DNA from: UBA6120 sp964639215
Lineage (GTDB): Bacteria; Bacillota_I; Bacilli_A; RFN20; CAG-826
Reading direction: 5' to 3'
DNA: 64,000 bases
Assembly (NCBI GenBank): GCA_964639215.1
Contig: CAZXCV010000005.1
Location: forward strand, 11,973-75,972
Below, piece after piece: positions 1 to 9,254 of the stretch. Numbering within the stretch: position 1 is the stretch's first letter; the number at the start of each line of letters is the position of its first letter. Both the position numbers and the translations under genes were made by a program. The notes under the pieces are model-generated. The model was not told the DNA's origin. It searched no databases and saw nothing but the letters and a program-made list of their open reading frames with translations.

Positions 1-2
1 CG

Positions 3-38
3 GATGGTACGCTCAATCCTGCTGATTACATCGCTTAA
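3..38 (+). CDS. C-terminal end of an unidentified protein (partial)
   Basis: The frame entering from the left edge reads DGTLNPADYIA and stops at TAA (36-38), just before a strong terminator. The residues resemble the closing strand of M23-type peptidases (NG-x-P-V-NP-x-x-YI), but eleven residues cannot identify a family. The reading frame and the terminator position are the only real support. Confidence 0.45.
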   Translation, partial: DGTLNPADYIA

Positions 39-47
39 TTAAGAAAA

Positions 48-89
48 GAAAAAGTAGATGTTATTTCAACAAGCGACATCTACTTTTTT
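48..89. terminator. Bidirectional rho-independent terminator
   Basis: A perfect 10-bp stem (AAGTAGATGT / ACATCTACTT) has an A tract on its left arm and a T tract on its right arm. It can end transcription from the gene at the left edge (+) and from the Nfu gene on the minus strand, which stops just to the right. Confidence 0.9.
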
Positions 90-97
90 ATTATTGG

Positions 98-352
98 CTA
101 TTTTGATATTTGAAGAGGTTTTTCGCTGACTAGTTTGACGCCAATGACGCCTGGCACTTCTTCCATTAAGATGACTTCGATACCACCTGTGAGCGTCGTA
201 TCGATAAGCGAGCAACCAACGCATGCCCCAAGCATGCTAATGTAGACGATTCCATCAATAAAAGAATCAAACTCGACATCGCCACCATCACGCAAGATGA
301 ATGGTCGAATTTTTTCTAATGTTGCCTTGATTTGATCTTCAATTGTAATCAT
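98..352 (-). CDS. NifU C-terminal domain (Nfu-type) iron-sulfur scaffold protein
   Basis: This 84-residue protein is a stand-alone NifU C-terminal domain. Seen: the N-terminal LEKIRPFILRDGGDVEF block and the GACVGCS motif, whose two cysteines bind a transferable Fe-S cluster in this family. Family role: an Nfu-like (B. subtilis YutI-type) carrier delivering clusters to cytosolic apoproteins. It stands alone on the minus strand and ends at the bidirectional terminator. An extended -10 box (TGCTATAAT on the minus strand, at about 370-378) lies 17 nt before the ATG, so the leader is only about 11 nt and contains no convincing Shine-Dalgarno sequence. Confidence 0.9.
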   Translation of the reverse strand: MITIEDQIKATLEKIRPFILRDGGDVEFDSFIDGIVYISMLGACVGCSLIDTTLTGGIEVILMEEVPGVIGVKLVSEKPLQISK

Positions 353-407
353 CGTTGTTACCGAGAAATATTATAGCACTCGCTTAAATGATGAATAGAA
401 AAAGTAC

Positions 408-1307
408 TCATTTTTTAGGCAGGGGCAAGAGCATCCGCGTTTCGTTTGTATATTCATTAAATTTTTCTTTCGTTCTCGCGAGTCGTTGTTCGGTTAATGG
501 AATTGAGATGATTAAAAACATGAGCGTCATTGCAATTGGACCAAAGACGAGATACCACATCTCAGGTAATAAAACGACAACATAGGCGAATAAACCCCAC
601 CAAAACAAGATTTCGCCTAAATAATTGGGGTGTCGTGAATACTTCCAGAGCCCAATCCGAATAATGGCTTTGGGAGTGGTATTGGTTCTTCGGAAGTGAT
701 GCATTTGAATGTCAGCAACAATTTCTAACAAGATTCCTAGTAATGAGATGATGAGACCGAGAATCGTTAATATTGAAAATGTAACCGGTGTCGTGCTTTG
801 TTGTGCGTTAAATAAGAAGAGGACAGGTAATAACGCCGCAAACACAAATAACGTTGGAATCACATGAATTCCGAACAAATTAACAACCGGATAAAAGACG
901 CCACTGCGTTCTTTTAAATAATCGTAACGCCAATCTTGCTTCTTAATTGTTTTAAATGTATACATCCAATTAAGTGTTAAGCGCATTGACCAAATCGCAA
1001 TGATGATGTTAACAATGATGGTTGGTAACGAGTAGTCACGATAACCAAACATATAAAGTAATCCAAATAAGAGAGGGATGACGCTCCAATAGGGATCATA
1101 AACCGAGGCGTTATTGACGCATAGACCGATGATATAAATAAATATCGTCATCACGATATCAGCAAGAAAAATCGCTAAAATGGGATGGTAGGATAAATCA
1201 TTATGGAAATACGTAAAGACAAAAAGTCCAACAATTGTCGCTAAAATATAACTGACGAAGACGAATAAAAAAGCAAGTATGCGTTTGTAATTAAATTGAA
1301 CTTTCAT
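408..1307 (-). CDS. DUF1295 / isoprenylcysteine methyltransferase-like membrane protein
   Basis: This 299-residue, very hydrophobic protein has about seven to eight membrane segments. The C-terminal block WKYSRHPNYLGEILFWWG is the signature of the DUF1295/ICMT/steroid-5-alpha-reductase-like superfamily, in which the R-H-PNY-GE residues bind the cofactor. Family members are either SAM-dependent methyltransferases or NAD(P)H reductases acting on lipidic substrates; the sequence does not say which. The start has a good GAGGA ribosome site. It lies 12 bp downstream of the amylase stop on the same strand, so co-transcription with amylase is likely. The substrate is unknown. Confidence 0.75.
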   Translation of the reverse strand: MKVQFNYKRILAFLFVFVSYILATIVGLFVFTYFHNDLSYHPILAIFLADIVMTIFIYIIGLCVNNASVYDPYWSVIPLLFGLLYMFGYRDYSLPTIIVNIIIAIWSMRLTLNWMYTFKTIKKQDWRYDYLKERSGVFYPVVNLFGIHVIPTLFVFAALLPVLFLFNAQQSTTPVTFSILTILGLIISLLGILLEIVADIQMHHFRRTNTTPKAIIRIGLWKYSRHPNYLGEILFWWGLFAYVVVLLPEMWYLVFGPIAMTLMFLIISIPLTEQRLARTKEKFNEYTNETRMLLPLPKK

Positions 1308-1319
1308 TGTTTATCCTCA

Positions 1320-3818
1320 TTATTTTATATAAGTGCCTGAAAAATCAATCAGATCACCAGGTGCCGGTGTTTTGCTCGTTGAGAGAACATAAACTCGAAC
1401 ATTACCTGTACCATTTGCATTGATAGTAATCGTATCGTTATTATTACTTACCGTTTTTACATCACCAGTCACGACATCAATATATGTGCCAATTGGGAGA
1501 TTAGAAAAAGTGGCAGAGCCTGATACGGACACCAGTGCAAAACTGTCGACTGTTGCAGAGGTGAAGCGACGTTTATAGGCGAGACCACCCGAAATATTTG
1601 AAGTTGAATATTGCCCTTTTTGTAAAGCAGGGACCCCGCGTCGAATAATATTTAAGGCACGAATGTGCTTTGCTAGTGGATGATTTAGCGTTTCTGCCAA
1701 TTTACCAGTCGCATTGCTATAGACACCAAAATCGGTGACGTTAACACTTCCGGTAATTTCATTACCAAAGTAAGCGCGGCCAGTTTGTGATAGTGGCGCA
1801 TTCGGACCCTTGTCGATCGGATATCCTTTTTGAAATTGAATTTCACTTCCATAATAAATTGTTGGAATGCCACGGAAGGTGAACATCAGCGATAGATTTT
1901 GCGCCCAGACGTGCTCAGGTTGGTCAAATCGTTTATCTTCAGGAGCACCATCAGGCGCATAATCATGGGAATCAACATATGTGACATTCATGGTCGCGTC
2001 ATTATACCAATGATCGCCATTAGTGGCGACGCCAAAAGCGTCATAGGCATCCTTAAAGTTCCAATGCATGGGAAAATCAATCATGGCCATGCCCGAGTTT
2101 CTTGAGTAATCAGGTGTCCGATAATCGTTGCCGCTTAAATCGTGATTGCCACTAGTTGGTTGCTGATTGACGTTTGACTGATTATCATAAAAGTTTTGTT
2201 CGACGCTACTGACACGGTCAGCCATTGTTGCCCATGGATAATCTTTCGTCTCTTTCCATGTGTAAAATGGTGTTGAAATCGCTGGCATATTCGTGTTCCA
2301 AACTTGTCGATAACGAGAGGCTAACTCGCCAAAGATGAAGAAATCATCACCCCCGCGAGCTTTAAAGGCCGGAAGAAACTCTTTGTTAAACACTAACCGT
2401 GAAATATGCTTGACGGTATCGACACGGAACGAATCAACGCCCATGTCAATATAACGATTATAAGCATCGATTAAGTAATTGGTGACATGAGGATTTTCCG
2501 TGTTTAAATCGACACAATCACCGGCAATCTGCCCCGTTTGGACGGTGTAGCTTTCCCACGATAAACTCTTTTCATGGTGGTAAATATTACGAACATCGCT
2601 GCTATCTTCTTTCATGGCATTGATACGCGCAGGATATTGCTGGCTGCCAGGCATTTCCGCATAGTTTTCAGGCAGTAGGTTCATCGGATCGGTTTTAACC
2701 ATATTGCTGACAGTATCAGCATTTCGATAATCTTTTTTAAAGATTGGAAATAAATTTTCTTCCCCAAAGTTTGATGTATGATTCAAGACGATATCCTGAA
2801 TGATTTTCATGCCTTTGGCATGAGTGGCATCAATCAGGTCTTGGTAAGTTGCAGTGGGAGATTCGAGCCGAGGGTCAACTTGAGTAAAGTCAATCGCGTG
2901 ATATCCATGGTAATCGTACCCAGATGCATTCTCAACGACAGGGGTAATCCAAATCGCGGAGAATCCCAGCGCCTTAATATAATCAAGTTTATCAATCAAA
3001 CCTTTGAAATCTCCACGCCATGCCGGATCACTATCGGGATTATTAGCTTGTGTGTCATCCCAGCAATGAACGTTATTACCTGTGTCACCATCATAAAACC
3101 GGGTGGTCATCACGAAGTAAATTGTCTCTTCTCGAAAGTCAGACCGACCAATTGCGTCTTCCTGTGGTTTGAAGTTAGTCAGTTTGCCATCTTTGAGCCA
3201 CCATTCACCAGTCGTGAGATCATAGGCGCTCCCTTCAACATTATTAATCGTGAAATTTGCTTTGAGGGCGGTCGCTGGTCCAATCGTGTAGCGGTACCAA
3301 TTATTCGGTTCGCGCATCATTGTGAGCGCGCCACTCGAAGCGATATTATTTGGTTGCCCATTGTAGTAACGAATCTTCGGGTCGGGACTTGTTGATTTGA
3401 CATGTACAGTAATTATTGGTGTTTTATCATAATTTGGAATTTCAATTGTGCCTGGATCTTGGGAATACCAGCGATTATTAAAAAACCACCATTCACCAGT
3501 TGTTCGTGATAAGTCACCGGTTTGTTGGGCGTTACTTCCATTGTTGAATACTATTTTAATCGAGGTCGCGGTTGGAAATGTCTTGGTATACCAGTCACTG
3601 CCACTATCCTTTGCCATTGGATCACCGGGCCATGCCGTGCTTGTAATGCCACTTGTTGAAGGTTGGGCATCCCAATAGTGAATGTGTGGTGTCGTGTAGT
3701 CACCTTTATAGTGAATTGTAATGCCGACAGTATCTCCATTGACGGCTTTCACAGTATCATGATACGATACCAACATCATTAAGGCCGTGAGACCAAGTGC
3801 AACCCATTTTTTATTCAT
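1320..3818 (-). CDS. Secreted GH13 alpha-amylase with two N-terminal CBM26-like starch-binding modules
   Basis: The protein has about 832 residues. A signal peptide (MNKKWVALGLTALMML...) is followed by two tandem modules of about 90 residues (roughly 30-120 and 130-215), each ending TTGEWW, typical of CBM26 starch-binding domains. The GH13 barrel shows region I DIVLNHT, region II DSFRVDTVKH (nucleophile Asp near 467), region III FIFGELAS (acid/base Glu near 498) and region IV VDSHD (Asp near 619). It should hydrolyse extracellular starch or glycogen. No LPXTG motif or C-terminal anchor is visible, so it is probably released or held by the glucan. Start choice: GAGG lies 7 nt before the ATG at 3818, whereas the ATG two codons upstream abuts the ribosome site. 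Confidence 0.95.
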   Translation of the reverse strand: MNKKWVALGLTALMMLVSYHDTVKAVNGDTVGITIHYKGDYTTPHIHYWDAQPSTSGITSTAWPGDPMAKDSGSDWYTKTFPTATSIKIVFNNGSNAQQTGDLSRTTGEWWFFNNRWYSQDPGTIEIPNYDKTPIITVHVKSTSPDPKIRYYNGQPNNIASSGALTMMREPNNWYRYTIGPATALKANFTINNVEGSAYDLTTGEWWLKDGKLTNFKPQEDAIGRSDFREETIYFVMTTRFYDGDTGNNVHCWDDTQANNPDSDPAWRGDFKGLIDKLDYIKALGFSAIWITPVVENASGYDYHGYHAIDFTQVDPRLESPTATYQDLIDATHAKGMKIIQDIVLNHTSNFGEENLFPIFKKDYRNADTVSNMVKTDPMNLLPENYAEMPGSQQYPARINAMKEDSSDVRNIYHHEKSLSWESYTVQTGQIAGDCVDLNTENPHVTNYLIDAYNRYIDMGVDSFRVDTVKHISRLVFNKEFLPAFKARGGDDFFIFGELASRYRQVWNTNMPAISTPFYTWKETKDYPWATMADRVSSVEQNFYDNQSNVNQQPTSGNHDLSGNDYRTPDYSRNSGMAMIDFPMHWNFKDAYDAFGVATNGDHWYNDATMNVTYVDSHDYAPDGAPEDKRFDQPEHVWAQNLSLMFTFRGIPTIYYGSEIQFQKGYPIDKGPNAPLSQTGRAYFGNEITGSVNVTDFGVYSNATGKLAETLNHPLAKHIRALNIIRRGVPALQKGQYSTSNISGGLAYKRRFTSATVDSFALVSVSGSATFSNLPIGTYIDVVTGDVKTVSNNNDTITINANGTGNVRVYVLSTSKTPAPGDLIDFSGTYIK

Positions 3819-3997
3819 GTCCATACCTCAAAACTATGTCTAATGATAACAAGGAAATAATTTAGAGTGAAGAAATATTTTTACGAGCCAACCTTTAGGT
3901 TGCACTGCTTGAATGTCATCGTCAACAGGAAATATTGTATTCATCGATTGAAACAAGGATTGTTCGTCTTGGATTAGTTTGAACCATGAATATTCAT

Positions 3998-4026
3998 TTG
4001 ATATTTAGTAACGACTACCCTATAAT
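3998..4026 (+). promoter_or_regulatory. Promoter of the BspA-like lipoprotein gene, leaderless type
   Basis: TTGATA (3998-4003), a 17-nt spacer and a perfect TATAAT (4021-4026). The ATG at 4034 is 7 nt beyond the -10 box and nothing resembling a Shine-Dalgarno sequence lies between, so transcription should start at or next to the start codon. Confidence 0.75.
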
Positions 4027-4033
4027 TTGACTC

Positions 4034-4996
4034 ATGAAATTTAACCGGAAACTTATTATCGGATTACTAGCATTAATGACACTAGTTAGTTGTGATCAAT
4101 CAAGTTGGCTTTCTAATAGTGATAGTTTAAGTTCAACAGGTGATTCGACAAGCGGGAGTGTTCCAACAACATCTTCATCAAGCATCAATACTTCTTATCA
4201 GAGTTATACTGTCACATTCGTTACGAACGCGACAGCAAGTCTTGAGCCAGTTATTACCTATCGCATCGAAACGATGCCGATTGTTAGTAATGGCGCTTTG
4301 ACACTTGAAGGCTGGTATCTGAATAGCGGTCTCACGGACCCTGTTAATTTCCCTTTCATGGTCACCGAAAATGTGACGCTCTACGCTAAATGGATTGAAG
4401 CAAGTGTTGGCTTTGTGTTTAAACCAACATTTGATAGCCAAGGCTATGTTGTTGAAACGTATTTAGGTAATGCGACGAGCATTGTGATTCAATCGACATA
4501 TAATGGCAAACCCGTCTTGGAACTTGGTGAATATTTATTTTATAACAATGGTGCGATTGTCGCTGTGACGATGCCTAATGGCTTAAAAACGATCGGTATG
4601 GCGGCTTTCAAGAATGCGTCCAAACTTACAAGTGTGACCATTCCTAATACCGTCACCCATATTCATACAGATGCTTTTAGTGGTGCAAGTGCCCTAACCA
4701 CAATCAACATGTCGACGGCGATTATATATATCGGTAATAATGCCTTTGAAAATCTCACCGCCCTAACAACAATTGATCTTCCCTCTTCGATTGAAGAACT
4801 ACAATCACGAGCATTTGGTGGTTGCACCTCACTTGTATCGGTGAAGATTAGAGCGCTGATACCACCGTTACGATTTGCTAATTCGTTCGAGAATACCCCA
4901 AGTAATCTCCGATACCTCGTACCGAGTAGTGTCGTCGCTACTTACAAAGCCGCAGGTGCTTGGGCGCCATTTTCTTCGCAAATAGTCAGTTTGTAA
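4034..4996 (+). CDS. Surface lipoprotein with InlB-type B-repeat and BspA-like leucine-rich repeats
   Basis: This 320-residue exported lipoprotein has the lipobox LVSC at residues 17-20 followed by a Ser/Thr-rich linker. Residues about 55-120 resemble the Listeria-Bacteroides (Flg_new) repeat ending VTLYAKW. Residues about 150-290 form BspA-type (LRR_5) repeats such as LTSVTIPNTVTHIHTDAFSG. Such proteins bind host or environmental ligands or mediate adhesion; the ligand here is unknown. It is monocistronic: its own promoter lies upstream and a terminator follows 16 bp after the stop. The mRNA appears to be leaderless. Confidence 0.85.
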   Translation: MKFNRKLIIGLLALMTLVSCDQSSWLSNSDSLSSTGDSTSGSVPTTSSSSINTSYQSYTVTFVTNATASLEPVITYRIETMPIVSNGALTLEGWYLNSGLTDPVNFPFMVTENVTLYAKWIEASVGFVFKPTFDSQGYVVETYLGNATSIVIQSTYNGKPVLELGEYLFYNNGAIVAVTMPNGLKTIGMAAFKNASKLTSVTIPNTVTHIHTDAFSGASALTTINMSTAIIYIGNNAFENLTALTTIDLPSSIEELQSRAFGGCTSLVSVKIRALIPPLRFANSFENTPSNLRYLVPSSVVATYKAAGAWAPFSSQIVSL

Positions 4997-5012
4997 ACAC
5001 TGAAATTTAGAT

Positions 5013-5040
5013 GCCATCTCACAATGAAATGGCTTTTTTT
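5013..5040 (+). terminator. Rho-independent terminator after the lipoprotein gene
   Basis: The stem GCCATCTCA / TGAAATGGC has 9 pairs with one mismatch, a 3-nt loop and then seven Ts. Confidence 0.85.
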
Positions 5041-5062
5041 ATACAAACACATCATGAAAATT

Positions 5063-5091
5063 TTGAGATATATTTGTGAGTATGTTATAGT
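5063..5091 (+). promoter_or_regulatory. Promoter of the endonuclease I gene
   Basis: TTGAGA (5063-5068), a 17-nt spacer and TATAGT (5086-5091). The predicted start near 5097-5098 lies inside the palindrome that follows. Confidence 0.7.
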
Positions 5092-5113
5092 TTCCTAAGT
5101 AAAAACTTAGGAA
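5092..5113. promoter_or_regulatory. Perfect 9-bp dyad over the transcription start: candidate operator
   Basis: TTCCTAAGT and ACTTAGGAA are exact inverted repeats separated by AAAA. The dyad begins one base after the -10 box, spans the predicted +1 and contains the ribosome site AGGAA of the endonuclease gene in its right arm. Its position fits a repressor operator. If transcription starts a few bases earlier than predicted, it could instead act as an RNA hairpin hiding the ribosome site. Confidence 0.55.
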
Positions 5114-5120
5114 CTAGCAA

Positions 5121-6581
5121 ATGACTAAAGCAACATTTTTCTTAACCACGACATTATCAATTTGTGCATCATTAGTAATCAGCACAAATAATTATGGACT
5201 TGGGATTGTAGCCGAAGCTGCGACACCAATGCCAACTAATGTCAACGTCACAAATTTAACTGATGCTGAAGTTAGTGCTTATTATGGCACCATTTCTGGT
5301 CAAACTGGGGATGCTTTGCTCGCCGCTTTAAATCAGATTATTAAAGATCATAATGAATACAACTACGATAGTGATACACATCGGACGATATATAAAATCA
5401 TCGATCGTAATTGGACGCTTAGTCCAGCATCTGAGGCTAATTTAACGAACTATGACTATGCTAATGGCAATCCATTTATCAAAAAGCTTTATGCTGATTA
5501 TAACGATGATCTAGCCACAGCTGATCGATTCAAAAACGCGGGAGCCACGCGCGTGAGTTTTGATAAAGAACATATTTGGGCGCAATCGCTTGGAAATTTT
5601 GGGCGTACCGGTGGTGCTGGTAGCGATTTTCATGCACTTTGGCCAGCTGATGTTAAAGGCAACCAGCAAGCCCACAGCAATTATAATTTTGCGATGCCAA
5701 CATCAAATATCACTAATGTCAATAACGATAAGGGCACATATGTCGGGCGTAATGGAAATATTAGTGGTTCAAGTCAAAAAGTGTTTGAACCACTTGACGA
5801 ATATAAAGGCGATATTGCCCGTGCTATGTTTTACATGCCCGCCCGATATTACACCTATGAAAATGCGCTTCATCCGAAATTAACACTTGTGAATGGTTCA
5901 CCAAGTGCGATTACTGCTTCGGTAAATCAACCTGGATTAGCGGGTGATTTAGCAACATTATTAGCGTGGCACATCAGTGACCCCGTTGATGAATATGAAA
6001 TTCATCGTAACAATCTCATTGCTAATAACTATCAAGGCAATCGCAACCCATTCATCGACTACCCGCAGTGGGCAGCGATTGCTTACGATACTAGTTTCGT
6101 TGGGACTGGAGCATTACCGACACTTGAAAGTTCAAGTGTTGGCTCTGGTGAAGACGAACCAGTTGAGGCAATTACAACACTAACAAGCATTGAAGTTACG
6201 CTCGCTCATCCTAATCAGGTGTACTACTTGTTTGATCAATTGACAAAGGAAGATTTTATTGTGACGGCTTATTATAGTGATAATAGTCACGTCGTGATTA
6301 CCGATTATGAATGGACAAGTGGGAGTGATGCTCAAAATCGGGCTTTGAGTTCGTATGGCCCTAATGTCTTAACATTTACATACACCGATGAGAACATCAT
6401 AAAAGAAGTGAGCATCGTCATCAATGCGACATTATCAACGGGACAAATCATCATTTTGGGGGCAATTACCCTGATCGTAATGGTTGTTCTCGTTGCCGTA
6501 CCTACCATTCGTAAAAAGACAATCAAAAAAGCCAAAACTAAGACTAGTAAACTCATTAGACGAGTCAATAAAAATAAATAA
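5121..6581 (+). CDS. Membrane-anchored extracellular endonuclease I with Ig-like domain
   Basis: The 486-residue protein has an N-terminal signal segment (1-35). An endonuclease I catalytic region (about 50-320) contains FDKEHIWAQS and DFHALWPADVKGNQQ, the His/Asp/Asn cluster that binds the metal in this family. A Big_3-type Ig-like domain follows (about 350-435). It ends with one transmembrane helix (IIILGAITLIVMVVLVAVP) and a Lys/Arg-rich tail. It should degrade extracellular DNA/RNA at the cell surface for nucleotide salvage. AGGAA lies 7 nt before the ATG. The promoter carries a strong dyad, so expression is probably repressible. Confidence 0.9.
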   Translation: MTKATFFLTTTLSICASLVISTNNYGLGIVAEAATPMPTNVNVTNLTDAEVSAYYGTISGQTGDALLAALNQIIKDHNEYNYDSDTHRTIYKIIDRNWTLSPASEANLTNYDYANGNPFIKKLYADYNDDLATADRFKNAGATRVSFDKEHIWAQSLGNFGRTGGAGSDFHALWPADVKGNQQAHSNYNFAMPTSNITNVNNDKGTYVGRNGNISGSSQKVFEPLDEYKGDIARAMFYMPARYYTYENALHPKLTLVNGSPSAITASVNQPGLAGDLATLLAWHISDPVDEYEIHRNNLIANNYQGNRNPFIDYPQWAAIAYDTSFVGTGALPTLESSSVGSGEDEPVEAITTLTSIEVTLAHPNQVYYLFDQLTKEDFIVTAYYSDNSHVVITDYEWTSGSDAQNRALSSYGPNVLTFTYTDENIIKEVSIVINATLSTGQIIILGAITLIVMVVLVAVPTIRKKTIKKAKTKTSKLIRRVNKNK

Positions 6582-6721
6582 AAGCAGTAACGATAACTTT
6601 TATAATTTTTTATGTTAAAAAGTGGCATCTTTCTTCATCGTTTACAATAATCAAAAAATGTCGAAAATATCTATTACAAGGGTTTTTACTGTTGCAGTAA
6701 TGATTAAATATATCTGAGTGA

Positions 6722-9094
6722 CTAGGAAAGTTTAATTTTGGTTAATTTTTCAGGTTTATGATGATAATAACCTTGTTGCAGTGGGCATCCAAGTGTAACA
6801 AATTGGTCAGCCACTGTTTTTGTTTCGACTTTTTCCACGATGAGAACGCGGTCGTCTTTAGCGCAAATGTCGACGAGTGTCTTGACCATCATGCTGATTG
6901 ATGATTGCTTTAGTTTGAGCGAGAAAAGACCATCAAGTTTTAAAATATCATACGGAATTAAATCAAGAATACCGAATGATGAATATTGGCTTCCAAAATC
7001 GTCAATCGCGATTTTAAAACCATAGAGTTTTAATTTCCGAATCATTAAAATGCTTTGACTTGTGTTTTTAATAAAAGTATTTTCGGATATTTCAATACAT
7101 ATCTGATTTGGATAAAGTCCGTACTTTAAGGTGGTGTTTATGAGGAGCAGGTCAAATCCTTCACGATGGATGGCCGATGGTGAGACATTCAGGTTTAAAA
7201 TCGCTTCTTTAAATGGTCCAGACTTTAATTGACTAAAGGTGGCGAGCGTACGCTCTAATAAGTAATTATCAAGCACATCAATCAGGCTGGAACTGGCGGC
7301 CAAGTCTAAAAAACGATCAGGAGGTATCACCCCTAATTCCTGATCATTCCAGCGGGCAAGCGCTTCAAGGTAAGCTGCTTCTCCAGTTCGGGTGTCGACG
7401 ATCTTTTGGTAGTAAATCTCAATCAGATTTTGTTCAATTGCGCGTGATAATTTATCGGCCATTTGGACGTTATCATCAAGGAGTTTTTCATAATCCTTTT
7501 TATACTTGACAATGACGTTATGTTCGGTCTTGGCAGCCTCGTTACACGCGATGCGCGCTTGCGTTATGAGTCCTAACAAGTCGTCGGTAGCTTCATTGAG
7601 CATGGCGTAACCGATATTTTCTCGTAAACTAATCTCAGTATTGTCGATGCGATAGCGACTATAAACACTTTGCGTTGCAAACTTAATCGTTTCATTTGTT
7701 TCTTCGGAACTCGGATTGATTAATAGCAAAATAAAATGGGTGTGATTCGTGTTGGCAACAAGATGGTTTCGCTTTTGATAAGATGCAAATTCACTCGCGA
7801 TGCGCTTGATGAGTTGTTGCGTGAAGCGATGGCCGTAGAAAGTCTCAATCTCCTCGAAATTGGCAATTGTCATGTAAAAACACGTTGCATCTTTAACGTC
7901 TTTTAATCGAAGAATCGCTTGTTCGAGGCTATAGAGATTTGGAAGACCATTAATCGGATTAAAGAGTGAGATTTTTTTAAGGGCATCATTGGCTTTTTTA
8001 AGCGCGGTGACGTCTTGAAACAAAGAAATAAAGTGATGATCACCAGAACGGTAAGCTCGGACTTGATACCAAATGTCAATCGCTTCAAAATAAGCCTCAA
8101 ATTCTACGAGTGGAGTATTCATGAATAACTTCTGATACTGTGCCAAACGAATGCTATGGTAAGAAGGAGAGATAATCGAGACAGCTTGGTTAATAAAATC
8201 TTCACGTTTCCATTTGACCATCTCGCAAAAAGCATCGTTAGCGTAAATGTATTTGTAATCGATGGCCACACCTTCAGGATTATAAATCATTTCATGCTCG
8301 ACAAGACCGAGGGGCATGTTATCAATTAATTGGAGCCGGTGGCTACTTTCATCGCTAATTGAGGTTTCAAGTTTATCGATGTTCGTATGGTCAACTCCAA
8401 GCAACATGATGCGATCACCAAACTTATACGCACTTTTAATTTGGACGGTAATTGGATGGGCGAATTCATTAATCCGAAGGTGCACGATTTTATTGAACGA
8501 TGGAAGTGGGTGCCCTTCAGTGGTTAACCACTGGAAGAGTGGTTGATCTTCAGGAGCGATCCATTCAAGAAATGTCGCTGAATCAGTCGTTATTTTTGTA
8601 CTGTCCAATTGCCAGATTTTCTTTAAAACATTTGACACTTGTAAATTGATCGTCTTGGTACGCAATATGTATTCAAACACAATGGTCTCGTTGTAATCGA
8701 ATGAAACATTTTTAAGATGAAAATCGCGTTTATGACGTGTAAATTCAACCACCATCATCAGAGCAAAAATAAAATACGCAATGCCGGAGATGATATGGAC
8801 GATGAGGTGAAAAACATCATTTTGTAAAAAGGTCCAAATATCGCCAAGATATTCAATTGCGATTTGGACAAGCAAGGTCATAAAAACCACTAACGTGATT
8901 GGAAGAATCCATGGAGCTCGACCTCGCAGGCCATACATGAGCACAAACCCAACGATTAATATCGCCCCAAGCATCAAAAATGCACTATGGATTTCGTGCA
9001 GCCAGGGAAAGAAAAACATCACGATAAATACAATCGAGTAGATTGATGTTAAAATCAAAAAGACTAGTAAGTTTATACGCTCTCGTTTAGTCAT
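6722..9094 (-). CDS. Membrane c-di-GMP phosphodiesterase: TM-PAS-degenerate GGDEF-EAL
   Basis: 790 residues. About four transmembrane helices (8-118) are followed by a region with PAS-like features (250-365), a GGDEF-fold domain (375-535) and an EAL domain (545-785). The GGDEF motif position reads NTNHTHF, so cyclase activity is lost. The EAL domain keeps the catalytic set: YLEAL (Glu577), NLNVS (Asn636), EISE (Glu668), IDDFG (Asp698/699), LKLD (Lys719), VEKVET (Glu754/757) and QQG (Gln774). Predicted role: hydrolysis of c-di-GMP, with the GGDEF remnant possibly binding GTP allosterically. The gene stands alone on the minus strand and no clear ribosome site precedes its ATG. Confidence 0.88.
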   Translation of the reverse strand: MTKRERINLLVFLILTSIYSIVFIVMFFFPWLHEIHSAFLMLGAILIVGFVLMYGLRGRAPWILPITLVVFMTLLVQIAIEYLGDIWTFLQNDVFHLIVHIISGIAYFIFALMMVVEFTRHKRDFHLKNVSFDYNETIVFEYILRTKTINLQVSNVLKKIWQLDSTKITTDSATFLEWIAPEDQPLFQWLTTEGHPLPSFNKIVHLRINEFAHPITVQIKSAYKFGDRIMLLGVDHTNIDKLETSISDESSHRLQLIDNMPLGLVEHEMIYNPEGVAIDYKYIYANDAFCEMVKWKREDFINQAVSIISPSYHSIRLAQYQKLFMNTPLVEFEAYFEAIDIWYQVRAYRSGDHHFISLFQDVTALKKANDALKKISLFNPINGLPNLYSLEQAILRLKDVKDATCFYMTIANFEEIETFYGHRFTQQLIKRIASEFASYQKRNHLVANTNHTHFILLLINPSSEETNETIKFATQSVYSRYRIDNTEISLRENIGYAMLNEATDDLLGLITQARIACNEAAKTEHNVIVKYKKDYEKLLDDNVQMADKLSRAIEQNLIEIYYQKIVDTRTGEAAYLEALARWNDQELGVIPPDRFLDLAASSSLIDVLDNYLLERTLATFSQLKSGPFKEAILNLNVSPSAIHREGFDLLLINTTLKYGLYPNQICIEISENTFIKNTSQSILMIRKLKLYGFKIAIDDFGSQYSSFGILDLIPYDILKLDGLFSLKLKQSSISMMVKTLVDICAKDDRVLIVEKVETKTVADQFVTLGCPLQQGYYHHKPEKLTKIKLS

Positions 9095-9162
9095 AACAAA
9101 TTGTGCAAATGCTAATCATATATATTTATATAACAATAAAAACTTAACCTAATACAACATAA

Positions 9163-9244
9163 TTCGTTCAATAAAATTTTGGTTGTAAAATATTTTTCGA
9201 CGATTGACACATTTGATTCATTGCGATGCCAACCATCGTTTTTT
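9163..9244 (+). other. Orphan promoter-like site followed by a small terminator (possible short RNA)
   Basis: On the plus strand, TTCGTT (9163-9168), a 17-nt spacer and TAAAAT (9186-9191) precede a CGATG / CATCG hairpin (9224-9238) with six Ts. No plus-strand gene lies between them. A transcript would be about 47 nt. The stem is only 5 bp, so this is speculative. Confidence 0.2.
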
Positions 9245-9254
9245 GAATAACCAA

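Noticed and set aside
3..38. M23 peptidase assignment for the partial gene
   Set aside because: Eleven residues are too few; the resemblance to the family C-terminus may be chance.
2778..3395. 205-codon open frame antisense to the amylase gene
   Set aside because: It mirrors a well-supported GH13 gene in another frame, has no ribosome site and no domain.
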